Assembly (NCBI GenBank): GCA_041645435.1
Contig: JBAZQB010000004.1
Span: 310,001 to 374,000, forward strand
Length of the DNA stretch: 64,000 bases
Reading direction: 5' to 3'
Source of the DNA: Methanoregula sp.
GTDB lineage: Archaea; Halobacteriota; Methanomicrobia; Methanomicrobiales; Methanospirillaceae
How positions within the stretch are numbered: position 1 is the stretch's first letter; each line of letters starts with the position of its first letter. This document shows positions 1-8,335 of this stretch, in pieces. Under the pieces are notes generated by a model. It was not told the DNA's origin. It saw nothing but the letters and a program-made list of their open reading frames with translations, and searched no databases. Both the position numbers and the translations under genes were made by a program.

Positions 1-3000
1 GTCTCATTGAAAAAATTCTTCCCGGATGCATAGATCATGTACGCCCCCACCACTTTGCCGTGGTGACTGAAGGGGAATGCTGCAGATGAATGGTAACCGC
101 GTTTCAGCGCCTCTTCCCGCCACGGTTGCATACGGGGGTCGGTGTCGATATCATTGCAGACATCGTACCGCTTTTCCAGCAGGGCAGTGCCGGTCGGACC
201 CAGGCTTTCGTCGTCACCATTGATGCGAATCCTGATCGATTGGAGATACCCCTCCTCATGCCCCGCATAGGCTATGGGACGGATGGAGCCCGATTCGGAG
301 TCAATCAGGCCTATCCATGACATCCGGAAGCGACCGGACTCAACCGATATCCGGCAAATCTCGGCAGCAAAGGTCTCGAGGTCTTTTACCCGTACAATGG
401 CCTGGTTGATCCGGGACTGGACCGCGTAGAGCCGTTGGGCCGCAAGCATCCGCTCTTCGGCTTGTTTGCGCTGTTGGATCGGGCGTGTTGTGATTACAAT
501 CCCGTTCACGCCGGCGATGTCCAGGAGATTGACCCCTATTGAATCGACCCAGATATACTCCCCGTCAGCTTTACGGACCCTGAACTCGGTAGGGATCCCG
601 TCATTCTTCTTTTCATACACACTCCTGAGATCCATTCTGACCCGCTCGATATCCTCGGGGTGGATATACTCAAAAGGATCTTTTCCCATCATGTACCCGG
701 GCGGGTATCCCAGTATAGTTTCAGCAGAAGAGGATTCATAGACTATCAGGCCATGCTGATCGAGGATGCGGATGATATCCGATGAGTTCTGGATAAGGGC
801 CTGGAACCGCGTCTCGGTTGTGCGAACAGCCTCTTCAGCCTGTTTGCTGGCCGTAATGTCGATGACGATCCCGGTAATTGTTGCCGGTGATCCATCGGGA
901 TGGCGCCTGGTGATTCCCCCGACATCCCGTAACCACCGGTAAGTCCCGTCTGATGCAAGGATGCGATAATCTGCATTATATCGCGCCACTTTACCCTCAA
1001 GATGGTCTTTCATCGCCTTCATTGAGGGCTCATAATCTTCAGGATGCAGGAGTGCGGTAAAATCCTGGTACTGATGGAATTGTGAGGGAGAATATCCCAG
1101 CATTATTGCTTTGCGGTCATCGAACCGTACTGCACCATCCGGCAGGTCCATCTCCCACCACGCGAGGCGTCCGATTTCCATGGCGGAATCCAGCCGGGCT
1201 TCGTAGGCTCTCCTGAGATTATCTGCCTTTTCACGATCCGTGACATTTTCATGCGTAACAATGATATTACGGATATCCCCGGCTGCATCCCGGATCGGAT
1301 AGATATGACCAAGTACCCACCGTTTTTGCCCGATTCCTTTGATCGGACTGGTATCATATTGGACGAGGGGGATCGCAACTGCCTCTCCGGAAAAACCTCT
1401 TTTGATATAAGACATTATTCCGATGCGGGTAAGCTCCTCATCCATGAGTATATTGTAATCCTTCAAATCCTCAAGGGTCAATCCCCAGAGTTTCTCGAAG
1501 GCACGGTTGACCTGTATGGTCCTGCCATCCGGCGACAATATCTGGATGCTTGATGGAGATTGCTCGATTATGGTCCTGAGCCGCTCCTCGCTCTCCACCA
1601 GCGATTCCTGCGCCTTTTTCAACGCGGTGATGTCGAATGCAATAATGGCCAGCCGGGGAACTTCCCCCAGAGAGTCGATCAGGGGGGTGATAATCACGTT
1701 ATGATATCGTCCCTCATTTTCATCCTCGTACCGCACCATCTCTTTTTTCCGTATGGCTTCTTCCACCCAGGATTTCCGGCGTTTGGCCATCGGGGGGGAA
1801 AACAGGTTCCAGACGGATGTACCAAGGATTTTTTCAGCTGTTATGCCATACCCCTTCAGGACCGTTTCATTGGCATCAAGCAGTATCCCCTTGCTGTCGA
1901 TGATGAAGGCACCTATAGTGGGTACGTTCATCAGGGTCCGGGCTTTCTCTTCACTCACCCGTAGTGCCAGTTCTGTTTTTTTCTGTTCAGTGATATCCCT
2001 GGCAATCCCCCGGAATCCCAGCAACTGCCCCTCATTTCCGGTTATCGGAACGGAACGGATCTCGATGATACAGGGACTTCCATCACGGCGGTTTGCCGGA
2101 ACTTCAAGGGTATTGAAGGAACTCTTTTCCTGAACATGTGCAAGGAACCTGTTTTTAATGGCAGGGGCAGATTCCGGCTGGATAAGGGTAAGAAATGATT
2201 TCCCGATAAGATCTTCCTGTGCATAACCAAGCTGGATAACGCACTGGGAACTTATATAGGTGAAATTTCCCTGCTTGTCAATCTCCCATATCATATCCGG
2301 TGATGCATCTACCATGAAACGGAATTTTTCCTCGCTCTCCCGGAGCATGTCTTCTGCCCGCTTGCGTTCGGTGATATCGTACACGCTTCCAACAAGGTTT
2401 GTACAACGACCCGTTGCATCAATCAACGGGGTGACCCTGACTTCACCATATTTTTTTCCCACGGGATATTCTGTAATCTCTTCCCAGGTCACGGTTGTAT
2501 TGTCCTGAATTGCCTGTTTATACTTCTCAAGTACCAATGTCAAAGACGGTTCCGGAATGACTTCGTGAACGTATTTGCCGAGAACCTGCTCTTGTGTTAA
2601 TCCAGTAATATCCAGGAATGGCTGATTGACAGAAAGGAAACGATAGCGATTATGTTCTTCGACAGATAAGAAAAACAGGACTTCAGAAATATTTCGATAG
2701 ATTGTTGAAAGTTGGTACTCCTTGGCTTGCAACTCCTCTTCTATCTGCTTGCGCTCGGTCACATCCTCGTAGATCGCGACAATCTCCCCGGATGGAAGTT
2801 TATAGACATAATTCTCACGCCAGCCGGATATGCGGTTGTCGTGATATAACGAGACCGGGTGCGATTCTGCGATCCCGCTCTTTGCCACCCGCTGGAATAC
2901 GGCAAATAGTCCAAACTCTTTTACGCCGGGAAATACTTCGAGAACACTCTTTCCGATAATCTCATCTTTCCTGACCTGCTCTATCGTCTCTCCGGCACGA

Positions 3001-4721
3001 TTGATATCCCGGATGATGAAGTCCTCCCCATCCGGTGTCATTTCGTAGATTACAACACCGGCTCCCATGTTGTTGAAAAGGTCCCGGAACCGCACTTCGC
3101 TCTCGATGAGAGCCTTCTCGGCTTGCTTCCGCTCTGTAATATCCCGGCTGATCCCCTGGAAGCCTTCGAGGGATCCGCCCGGGCCGATTACCGCGTTCGA
3201 GCTGACTTCAAACCAGCGGGTGCTCCCGTTTTTATGCAGTATTTCAATCTCAAAAACCGTTGCAAGATCCCGGTTCCCACGGGAATATTCCTCCATCCGC
3301 TTCCTGAGTCGTTCCCGGATAGCACGGGCCGATGATTCTGTCAGGATGCCAAGGAGCGAGGTCCCGGTCAGGTCCTGGGAAGAGTAGCCGGTCAGGTTTT
3401 CTGCCACCGGGCTTACGTAGGTGAAGGTGAGGTCCGGTGTGGTCTGCCATATGATATCCCGGACATTATCTATCAGGAACCGGTATTTCCCCTCGCTCTC
3501 CTGCAATGCCTGTTCCGCCCGTTTCTGCCCGGTGATGTCCCGGGCAAATATCGCGATATAATCCACCTTCGTATGTTCCGGGTTGAAGACAGGGAATATC
3601 TCGTTGTGAAGATACATGCCTGACCGCTCATCATCAAAAATGGCGGGGATACCGGTATCAAAGACCCGGTCGATATGCACTTTTCGCTCTTCCGCCACAT
3701 CGGGAGGCAGAAGATCATAGGCACACCGCCCGGCCGCCTCCCCGGCCGTCTTTCCGAGCCGCCGGGCACCTTCAGTATTGATATCGATAATAATTCCCTG
3801 CCGGTCAAGGAGGGCAATGGTATCGTGAGGGGCATTCAGGAGCGTTTCAAGCGTGGCTTCCCGTTTCTGCAGGGTCTCTTCCGCTCGTTTGCGATCGGTG
3901 ATATCCCGGATCACTTCTATCGCACCGATAGGCTTTCCGGCGGCATCGGATAAGAGAGATGCCGTACCCCACAGGTAAGCCCCTTTCCCGCCATAGAGGG
4001 CAGGGATAAACGTCTCTGCGGTTATCTTTCCCTTATCGCGCTGGATATAGTCGTAATTCCTCTCAATTTCCGTATCGTCCCTCCGGACAAGGTCAATGAG
4101 AGTCGGTCGCCGTTCTCCATAAAAAGGGAGACTGTATTCATGGTCGCCTTTCCCCAGCATCTCAACAGCCGCAACACCGGTCATCTTTGCTAATGCGTCA
4201 TTCCACGCAATTACCCGGCCATCATTATCAATCGCGAGCACCGCATCGGGAAGGAACCCGAGGATATCCGCTAAGCGTTTCTGCGAGTCCCGTTCCGCCT
4301 CTTCCGCCCGGTTCCTCTCGTGGATATTTTCCCAGTCCCTAAGAGCACGCCTCACGATATGGGGCAGATCCCGAAACGCCGTTGCAGATTTGACCACATA
4401 ATCGATCGCCCCTGACTTCATGACCTCTACGGCAAGGTGTTCGTCCCCGAAACTGGTCATGATAATCAGGGGAATTGTCACTTTGCCATCCTTGTAGGGC
4501 AGGATCTCAAGACCTTTTCCTTCGGGTAAAAGCCAGTCGGCAAGGATCAGATCGGGGGGATCGCGCTCAATGATCTGCCGGGCTTTAAGGATATTTCCTG
4601 CAATCGAGACCCGGAACCGTTCCGGATCGTCCCTGAATGCCCGGAGGCACAGCTCCTGGTGGGCGGTATCATCCTCAAGAAGAAGAATATGGGATACTTT
4701 TGTTCCCGCTTCGGACTTCAC
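1..4721 (-). CDS. Giant receiver-multi-PAS-GAF signalling protein, 3' end outside window
   Basis: Reading from a GTG at 4721 the frame stays open to the window edge (about 1573 residues, incomplete). Residues 1-120 are a response-regulator receiver: acidic pair in HILLLEDD, phospho-acceptor Asp in ILADWLLPEG, Thr/Ser in IIMTSFGD and Lys in YVVKS. About ten PAS/PAC modules follow; their ends are marked by repeated DITxRK-type linkers near positions 3900, 3530, 3130, 2750, 2370, 1990, 1630, 1230, 850 and 470. I checked three of these and all lie in the same frame. The last 140 codons are a GAF domain (MSWIGL, GTGTALLEKR-like stretch, HHGKVVGAYMIYASG). A kinase domain probably lies beyond the edge, making it a hybrid sensor kinase, but that is inferred. 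The start lies 30 bp after the stop of the stand-alone receiver gene and in the same frame, so the two are probably co-transcribed. No clear Shine-Dalgarno precedes the GTG, so the start is tentative. Confidence 0.85.
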   Translation of the reverse strand, partial: MKSEAGTKVSHILLLEDDTAHQELCLRAFRDDPERFRVSIAGNILKARQIIERDPPDLILADWLLPEGKGLEILPYKDGKVTIPLIIMTSFGDEHLAVEVMKSGAIDYVVKSATAFRDLPHIVRRALRDWENIHERNRAEEAERDSQKRLADILGFLPDAVLAIDNDGRVIAWNDALAKMTGVAAVEMLGKGDHEYSLPFYGERRPTLIDLVRRDDTEIERNYDYIQRDKGKITAETFIPALYGGKGAYLWGTASLLSDAAGKPIGAIEVIRDITDRKRAEETLQKREATLETLLNAPHDTIALLDRQGIIIDINTEGARRLGKTAGEAAGRCAYDLLPPDVAEERKVHIDRVFDTGIPAIFDDERSGMYLHNEIFPVFNPEHTKVDYIAIFARDITGQKRAEQALQESEGKYRFLIDNVRDIIWQTTPDLTFTYVSPVAENLTGYSSQDLTGTSLLGILTESSARAIRERLRKRMEEYSRGNRDLATVFEIEILHKNGSTRWFEVSSNAVIGPGGSLEGFQGISRDITERKQAEKALIESEVRFRDLFNNMGAGVVIYEMTPDGEDFIIRDINRAGETIEQVRKDEIIGKSVLEVFPGVKEFGLFAVFQRVAKSGIAESHPVSLYHDNRISGWRENYVYKLPSGEIVAIYEDVTERKQIEEELQAKEYQLSTIYRNISEVLFFLSVEEHNRYRFLSVNQPFLDITGLTQEQVLGKYVHEVIPEPSLTLVLEKYKQAIQDNTTVTWEEITEYPVGKKYGEVRVTPLIDATGRCTNLVGSVYDITERKRAEDMLRESEEKFRFMVDASPDMIWEIDKQGNFTYISSQCVIQLGYAQEDLIGKSFLTLIQPESAPAIKNRFLAHVQEKSSFNTLEVPANRRDGSPCIIEIRSVPITGNEGQLLGFRGIARDITEQKKTELALRVSEEKARTLMNVPTIGAFIIDSKGILLDANETVLKGYGITAEKILGTSVWNLFSPPMAKRRKSWVEEAIRKKEMVRYEDENEGRYHNVIITPLIDSLGEVPRLAIIAFDITALKKAQESLVESEERLRTIIEQSPSSIQILSPDGRTIQVNRAFEKLWGLTLEDLKDYNILMDEELTRIGIMSYIKRGFSGEAVAIPLVQYDTSPIKGIGQKRWVLGHIYPIRDAAGDIRNIIVTHENVTDREKADNLRRAYEARLDSAMEIGRLAWWEMDLPDGAVRFDDRKAIMLGYSPSQFHQYQDFTALLHPEDYEPSMKAMKDHLEGKVARYNADYRILASDGTYRWLRDVGGITRRHPDGSPATITGIVIDITASKQAEEAVRTTETRFQALIQNSSDIIRILDQHGLIVYESSSAETILGYPPGYMMGKDPFEYIHPEDIERVRMDLRSVYEKKNDGIPTEFRVRKADGEYIWVDSIGVNLLDIAGVNGIVITTRPIQQRKQAEERMLAAQRLYAVQSRINQAIVRVKDLETFAAEICRISVESGRFRMSWIGLIDSESGSIRPIAYAGHEEGYLQSIRIRINGDDESLGPTGTALLEKRYDVCNDIDTDPRMQPWREEALKRGYHSSAAFPFSHHGKVVGAYMIYASGKNFFNE

Positions 4722-4751
4722 TGGAGGAAACGTGACTGCATGCCCCCGTAA

Positions 4752-5207
4752 TCAGTCCTTTATCGGTTTTGCATTCCAACCCAGCCAGTAGAACCCGAGA
4801 TCCTTCATGAGTTTTGTAAAGGTCCTGAAGTCGAGGGGTTTTACCACGTAGCTGTTGGCATGGTAATCATAGGATTTGGCAATATCGCTCTCGGCATCGG
4901 AACTGGTGAGGATGACCACCGGTATCCGGAGAAGGTCAGGAGTGGTTTTTATCGTCCGGAGCACTTCGAGGCCGTCAACCCGGGGAAGGCGAAGATCGAG
5001 CAGGACAAAATTGGGCCGGGGATTTTCTACCGGATCCGAATACGCCCCTCTCCCGAAAAGATAGTCAAGGGCCTGTTCGCCATCCGATACGTGATGGATC
5101 TTGTTTGCCACCTGCTGGTCCCGCATGCCCCGTATCACCAGCTCGGCATGGGCTTCGTTGTCTTCGACCAGCAGGATGTGTAAAGGTTCGCCGGTAAGTT
5201 CAGCCAT
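4752..5207 (-). CDS. Stand-alone response regulator (Rcp1-like receiver)
   Basis: A 151-residue single-domain receiver. The acidic pocket is LLVEDNEAH, the phospho-acceptor is Asp71 in LLDLRLPRVDG, the switch Thr is in VILTSSDAES, and the conserved Lys is in SYVVKPLDF. The insertion YLFGRGAYSDP after helix 2 is characteristic of the Rcp1-type receivers that partner phytochrome-like and PAS histidine kinases in bacteria and methanogens. There is no output domain, so it probably shuttles phosphate or acts by protein contact. It lies between a decayed histidine-kinase tail upstream and the giant receiver-PAS gene downstream. The decayed kinase may have been its original partner, which would leave this receiver dependent on another kinase of the cluster (inference). 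Confidence 0.92.
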   Translation of the reverse strand: MAELTGEPLHILLVEDNEAHAELVIRGMRDQQVANKIHHVSDGEQALDYLFGRGAYSDPVENPRPNFVLLDLRLPRVDGLEVLRTIKTTPDLLRIPVVILTSSDAESDIAKSYDYHANSYVVKPLDFRTFTKLMKDLGFYWLGWNAKPIKD

Positions 5208-5224
5208 AGGAATCTCTCTTTTAT

Positions 5225-5535
5225 TTAACGGGTATTATCCTTATCGGTGTTTGTTTCCACAATGGGGAGCGTAAACCGGAACGTGGTTCCTTTCCCCGCC
5301 CCCTCCGGTTCAGCCCGGATCATTCCTTTGTGGGCTTCGATAATGCGTTTGGCGGATTGTAAGGCCGATGACTATTCCCACGGTAGAACTGTTCAGTTTC
5401 TCGAACCGGTTGAAGATCCATTCGAGATACGGGATTCAACACCCATACCATTGTCCTGTACAAAGAAGACCGGTGTTCCATCGACCCATTGGCGGCGCCT
5501 GGTCATGCGCAGCATTACACGGGTTTGAAAATAAT
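5225..5535 (-). pseudogene. Decayed C-terminal HATPase tail of a histidine kinase
   Basis: Conceptual translation needs two frame changes. The first frame gives VDGTPVFFVQDNGMGV (the G1 box of HATPase_c). The second gives LEWIFNRFEKLNSST and then IGLT. The third gives RIIEAHKGMIRAEPEG and KGTTFRFTLPIV, ending at a TAA 17 bases before the start of the receiver gene. The same order of motifs is intact in the large kinases at 15.4-19.1 and 19.6-25.0 kb (FVQDNGIGIN, FEKLDASARG, GTTFRFTLP). The H-box and most of the N-box are absent. It is the remnant of a kinase once transcribed with the downstream receiver. Confidence 0.85.
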
Positions 5536-5648
5536 ATGAGGAGAGTTATGGATAACAATCGTGATGAACAGGATCCTGACAACAATAGTATTATTTCCCT
5601 GTCTTTCAAGAATAAACACGTTGGTCCCGTAACGGGGTGTATACGCTC

Positions 5649-7811
5649 ATGGATCGTTCTTTCTTTTATCGCCTGCAAAAAAAGCCGAACTTACTTGTTG
5701 CACTCATCGCAGCCATTACCGCGATAATCCTGATCCTGAACGGCTCCGGGCTCACGATCGGAATAACGAACGTACTCCCGCACCTCTTCTACATCCCGAT
5801 TATCCTCACAGCATACTTCTTTCCTCGTCGCGGTATCCAGTTTTCAGTCGCTGTTTCAGCAATCTATTGTGGTATGATATTCTCCTTCGACCCCACCCTC
5901 CCCGGGGTACTGTTGTCTGCCGGGGGACGGATCATCATGTTTATCCTGATTGCAGCGGTGGTCTCGTTCCTGACGACCCGACTGAGGGAGAGCGAGACCA
6001 GTTTCCGGGGTGTGACGGAACGAAGTTCCGACATTATCTTACTCACCGATATGGAGGCGCGGGCAACCTATGTTTCTCCGTCAGTTAAAAGAATTCTGGG
6101 TTACGATCCAGCCGAAATCATCGGAAAGCTGCCTGCCGATTTTATTCATCCCGATGATCTCAATAAATTACTGGAGTCCATCCCGCATCTTGAGAGGGGA
6201 GTTGTCATCGAACAGATCATGGTCCGTTTCCGGAGAAAAAACGGGGAATATGCGGTCATGGAATTTTCCGGAACTCCTGTCATGAAGGATGGAGCAGTCG
6301 CGGGAATTCAGGTTATCGGGAGAGATGTCACAGAAAGGAAACGGGTAGAAGAAGCCCATCGAGAAACCAGCCAGCGTCTGGCAGATATCATCGGATTCCT
6401 TCCTGATCCAACGATGGTTATTGACAAGGCAGGCAATGTTATTGCATGGAACCATGCTATGGAACTGATGAGCGGGATACCGGCAGCGCAAATGCTCGGC
6501 AAAGGGAGAGATGCGTACATGGCATGGATTTCCGGTCAGACCTGCCCCCTCCTCATTGATTATGTCCTGCGACAGGATGCTGAAGGGATCAAAACCGCCT
6601 ATCCCCATGCCCACTTCGAAGGAAATATCGTCAAGACCGAGACAGACATTACCCGCGTGGATGGCACCCCCCTCTCACTCTGGATAAGTGCAACGCCGCT
6701 GGTTGACCCGGATGGAGAAGTCACCGGTGCGATCGAGTCCATCCGGGATGTCACGCACCAGAAAAAGATTGCACGTGCATTGCGGGAATCGAATGAATAC
6801 CTTGACACGGTCATCAATACTCTCGCAGACCCCCTCTTTATCAAGGATCGCGAGCACCGCTTTGTCAAACTGAACGACAGTTTCTGCCAGTTTTCCGGGC
6901 ATAAACGCGAAGAACTGCTGGGAAAATCGGATTATGATTTTTTCAAAAAAGAAGAAGCTGATATATTCTGGGAGAAAGACGAGGAGGTCTTCCGTTCCCA
7001 TCGGGAAAATGAAAATGAGGAGCATATTACAGACTCGCAGGGAAATACCCATACAATCAGCACCAAAAAGACCTGGTATGTCAATACTGCCGGTGAGGAG
7101 TTTATTGTCGGGATCATAAGGGATATCACCGAGCGAAAGAAGATGGAGGCTGCAATTCGCTCAACCAACAAAAAACTCAATCTGCTCTCCAGTATCACCC
7201 GGCACGATATCCGGAACCAGCTCATGGCATTGAATACCTATATCCAACTCAGCGAAGATGCTATCAATGAACCAGATGAGCTCAGAAAATTTTTTGCAAA
7301 GGAGGCAAAGATCGCAGGCGCCATTGCCCACCAGATCAGTTTTACCAGGGATTATGAGGATCTGGGTGTGAATACTCCCATCTGGCAGAATATCCACACG
7401 ATAATCACAAGGATTATTCCGCTGCTGCCGATGCAAAACATCGCTGTAGACGCAGGTGATCAAGACCTGGAGATTTTTGCCGATCCCCTGCTCGAGAAGG
7501 TGTTTTACAATCTTATCGACAATTCCTTCAAATACGGGGGTGAGCAGCTGACTGCTATCCGGGTAACGAACAGAGAAGTTAACGGAATGCTGGTAATTAC
7601 TGTTGATGATGACGGAACGGGTATTTCCGCAGAAGACAAACCACAGTTGTTTACCCGGGGTTTTGGAAAAAATACGGGTCTTGGTCTCTACCTCTCAAGG
7701 GAAATTCTTGCAATAACCGATATCACGATAACCGAGACCGGAACCCCGGGCACGGGAGCACGGTTCGAGATTACGGTACCGAACGGGGCGTACCGTTTTG
7801 CTGACCCGTAG
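5649..7811 (+). CDS. Membrane PAS histidine kinase (4-TM, 3 PAS, HATPase)
   Basis: A sensor histidine kinase of about 720 residues. Residues 10-112 hold four hydrophobic helices with the signature FYIPIILTAYFFPRRG, a membrane input module shared with the next kinase. Three PAS domains follow (near 118-235, starting VTERSSDIILLTD; 245-375, FLPDPTMVID; 385-500, NTLADPLFIKDREHR). The phospho-acceptor His lies near residue 519 in SSITRHDIRNQL. The ATPase has the N-box FYNLIDNSFKYGG, G1 VDDDGTGIS and G2 GKNTGLGLYLSREI. A GTG four codons earlier (5637) is possible, but the ATG at 5649 (MDRSFFYRLQKK) aligns with the start of the paralogue at 8336 (MDHPIILHLQKK), and an AT-rich TATA-like stretch near 5588-5600 fits a start here. 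Membrane-anchored; the ligand is unknown. Confidence 0.93.
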   Translation: MDRSFFYRLQKKPNLLVALIAAITAIILILNGSGLTIGITNVLPHLFYIPIILTAYFFPRRGIQFSVAVSAIYCGMIFSFDPTLPGVLLSAGGRIIMFILIAAVVSFLTTRLRESETSFRGVTERSSDIILLTDMEARATYVSPSVKRILGYDPAEIIGKLPADFIHPDDLNKLLESIPHLERGVVIEQIMVRFRRKNGEYAVMEFSGTPVMKDGAVAGIQVIGRDVTERKRVEEAHRETSQRLADIIGFLPDPTMVIDKAGNVIAWNHAMELMSGIPAAQMLGKGRDAYMAWISGQTCPLLIDYVLRQDAEGIKTAYPHAHFEGNIVKTETDITRVDGTPLSLWISATPLVDPDGEVTGAIESIRDVTHQKKIARALRESNEYLDTVINTLADPLFIKDREHRFVKLNDSFCQFSGHKREELLGKSDYDFFKKEEADIFWEKDEEVFRSHRENENEEHITDSQGNTHTISTKKTWYVNTAGEEFIVGIIRDITERKKMEAAIRSTNKKLNLLSSITRHDIRNQLMALNTYIQLSEDAINEPDELRKFFAKEAKIAGAIAHQISFTRDYEDLGVNTPIWQNIHTIITRIIPLLPMQNIAVDAGDQDLEIFADPLLEKVFYNLIDNSFKYGGEQLTAIRVTNREVNGMLVITVDDDGTGISAEDKPQLFTRGFGKNTGLGLYLSREILAITDITITETGTPGTGARFEITVPNGAYRFADP

Positions 7812-7839
7812 TAAAAACAACCCGGATAATGAACCGGGA

Positions 7840-8040
7840 CTAAAAAACCGGTCTCGTATCTCCCTCCCCGTAATAATCTCCCCCTGCATTCTGAACCGTC
7901 CCCGGGCCCACAACCCGGGCCGGCACTATCCCCGCCATAACCACGAACAAGGTCCAGAACACTTTACAGACCTGCACATTCTTCCCGAATGCATCAATCA
8001 CTGCATCCGCATCCGCCCCATCTGCGCCCACTTCCGGCAA
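7840..8040 (-). CDS. Possible small single-helix membrane protein
   Basis: A short open frame of up to 66 codons with one hydrophobic helix in KVFWTLFVVMAGIVPARVV. A related peptide, FVAVAGLVPARVVEPVTAQQ, is encoded at 34000-34146 on the other strand, with the same FV-AG-VPARVV-P-T-Q spacing. Shifting frame by one base near the end of this copy restores an IITG sequence matching the end of the 34-kb copy, so this one may carry a C-terminal frameshift. Initiation would need TTG or GTG; no ribosome-binding site is evident. Conservation between two unlinked loci is the main support. The function is unknown, and it could also be a decayed fragment. Confidence 0.4.
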   Translation of the reverse strand: MPEVGADGADADAVIDAFGKNVQVCKVFWTLFVVMAGIVPARVVGPGTVQNAGGDYYGEGDTRPVF

Positions 8041-8272
8041 CTGGTCCGGATCTGGACCGGGTGGATACCCGGTGCACGCGGGTAAACATGGCGGCCATCA
8101 ATATCATGCATCTCATCGCAGGGGAGGATGTCGAACCAATCCGGCCAGGACCTGAGAGAAACGAGTCATGGGAAAGAAATACGGATGGCAGAATCCTGAT
8201 GAATACCTGAGCGGATGGAGCCATTGATGACCCCGGCAGGTTGATCATATCCTGCGTAATCCATGACGGATC

Positions 8273-8287
8273 AAGTATTATAATTTA
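8273..8287 (+). promoter_or_regulatory. TATA-box promoter of the second kinase
   Basis: The stretch AGTATTATAATTTAC resembles an archaeal TATA box. Transcription about 26 bases downstream would start near 8305-8310. This supports translation from the ATG at 8336 rather than the in-frame ATG at 8303. Confidence 0.5.
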
Positions 8288-8335
8288 CATCATCAATAAC
8301 AAATGAATAGAGTCACAACTAAAGGAAATTATCCA

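Noticed and set aside
8303..8335. Earlier in-frame ATG for the second tandem kinase
   Set aside because: It lies at or before the transcription start predicted from the TATA box, and the downstream ATG aligns with the paralogue.
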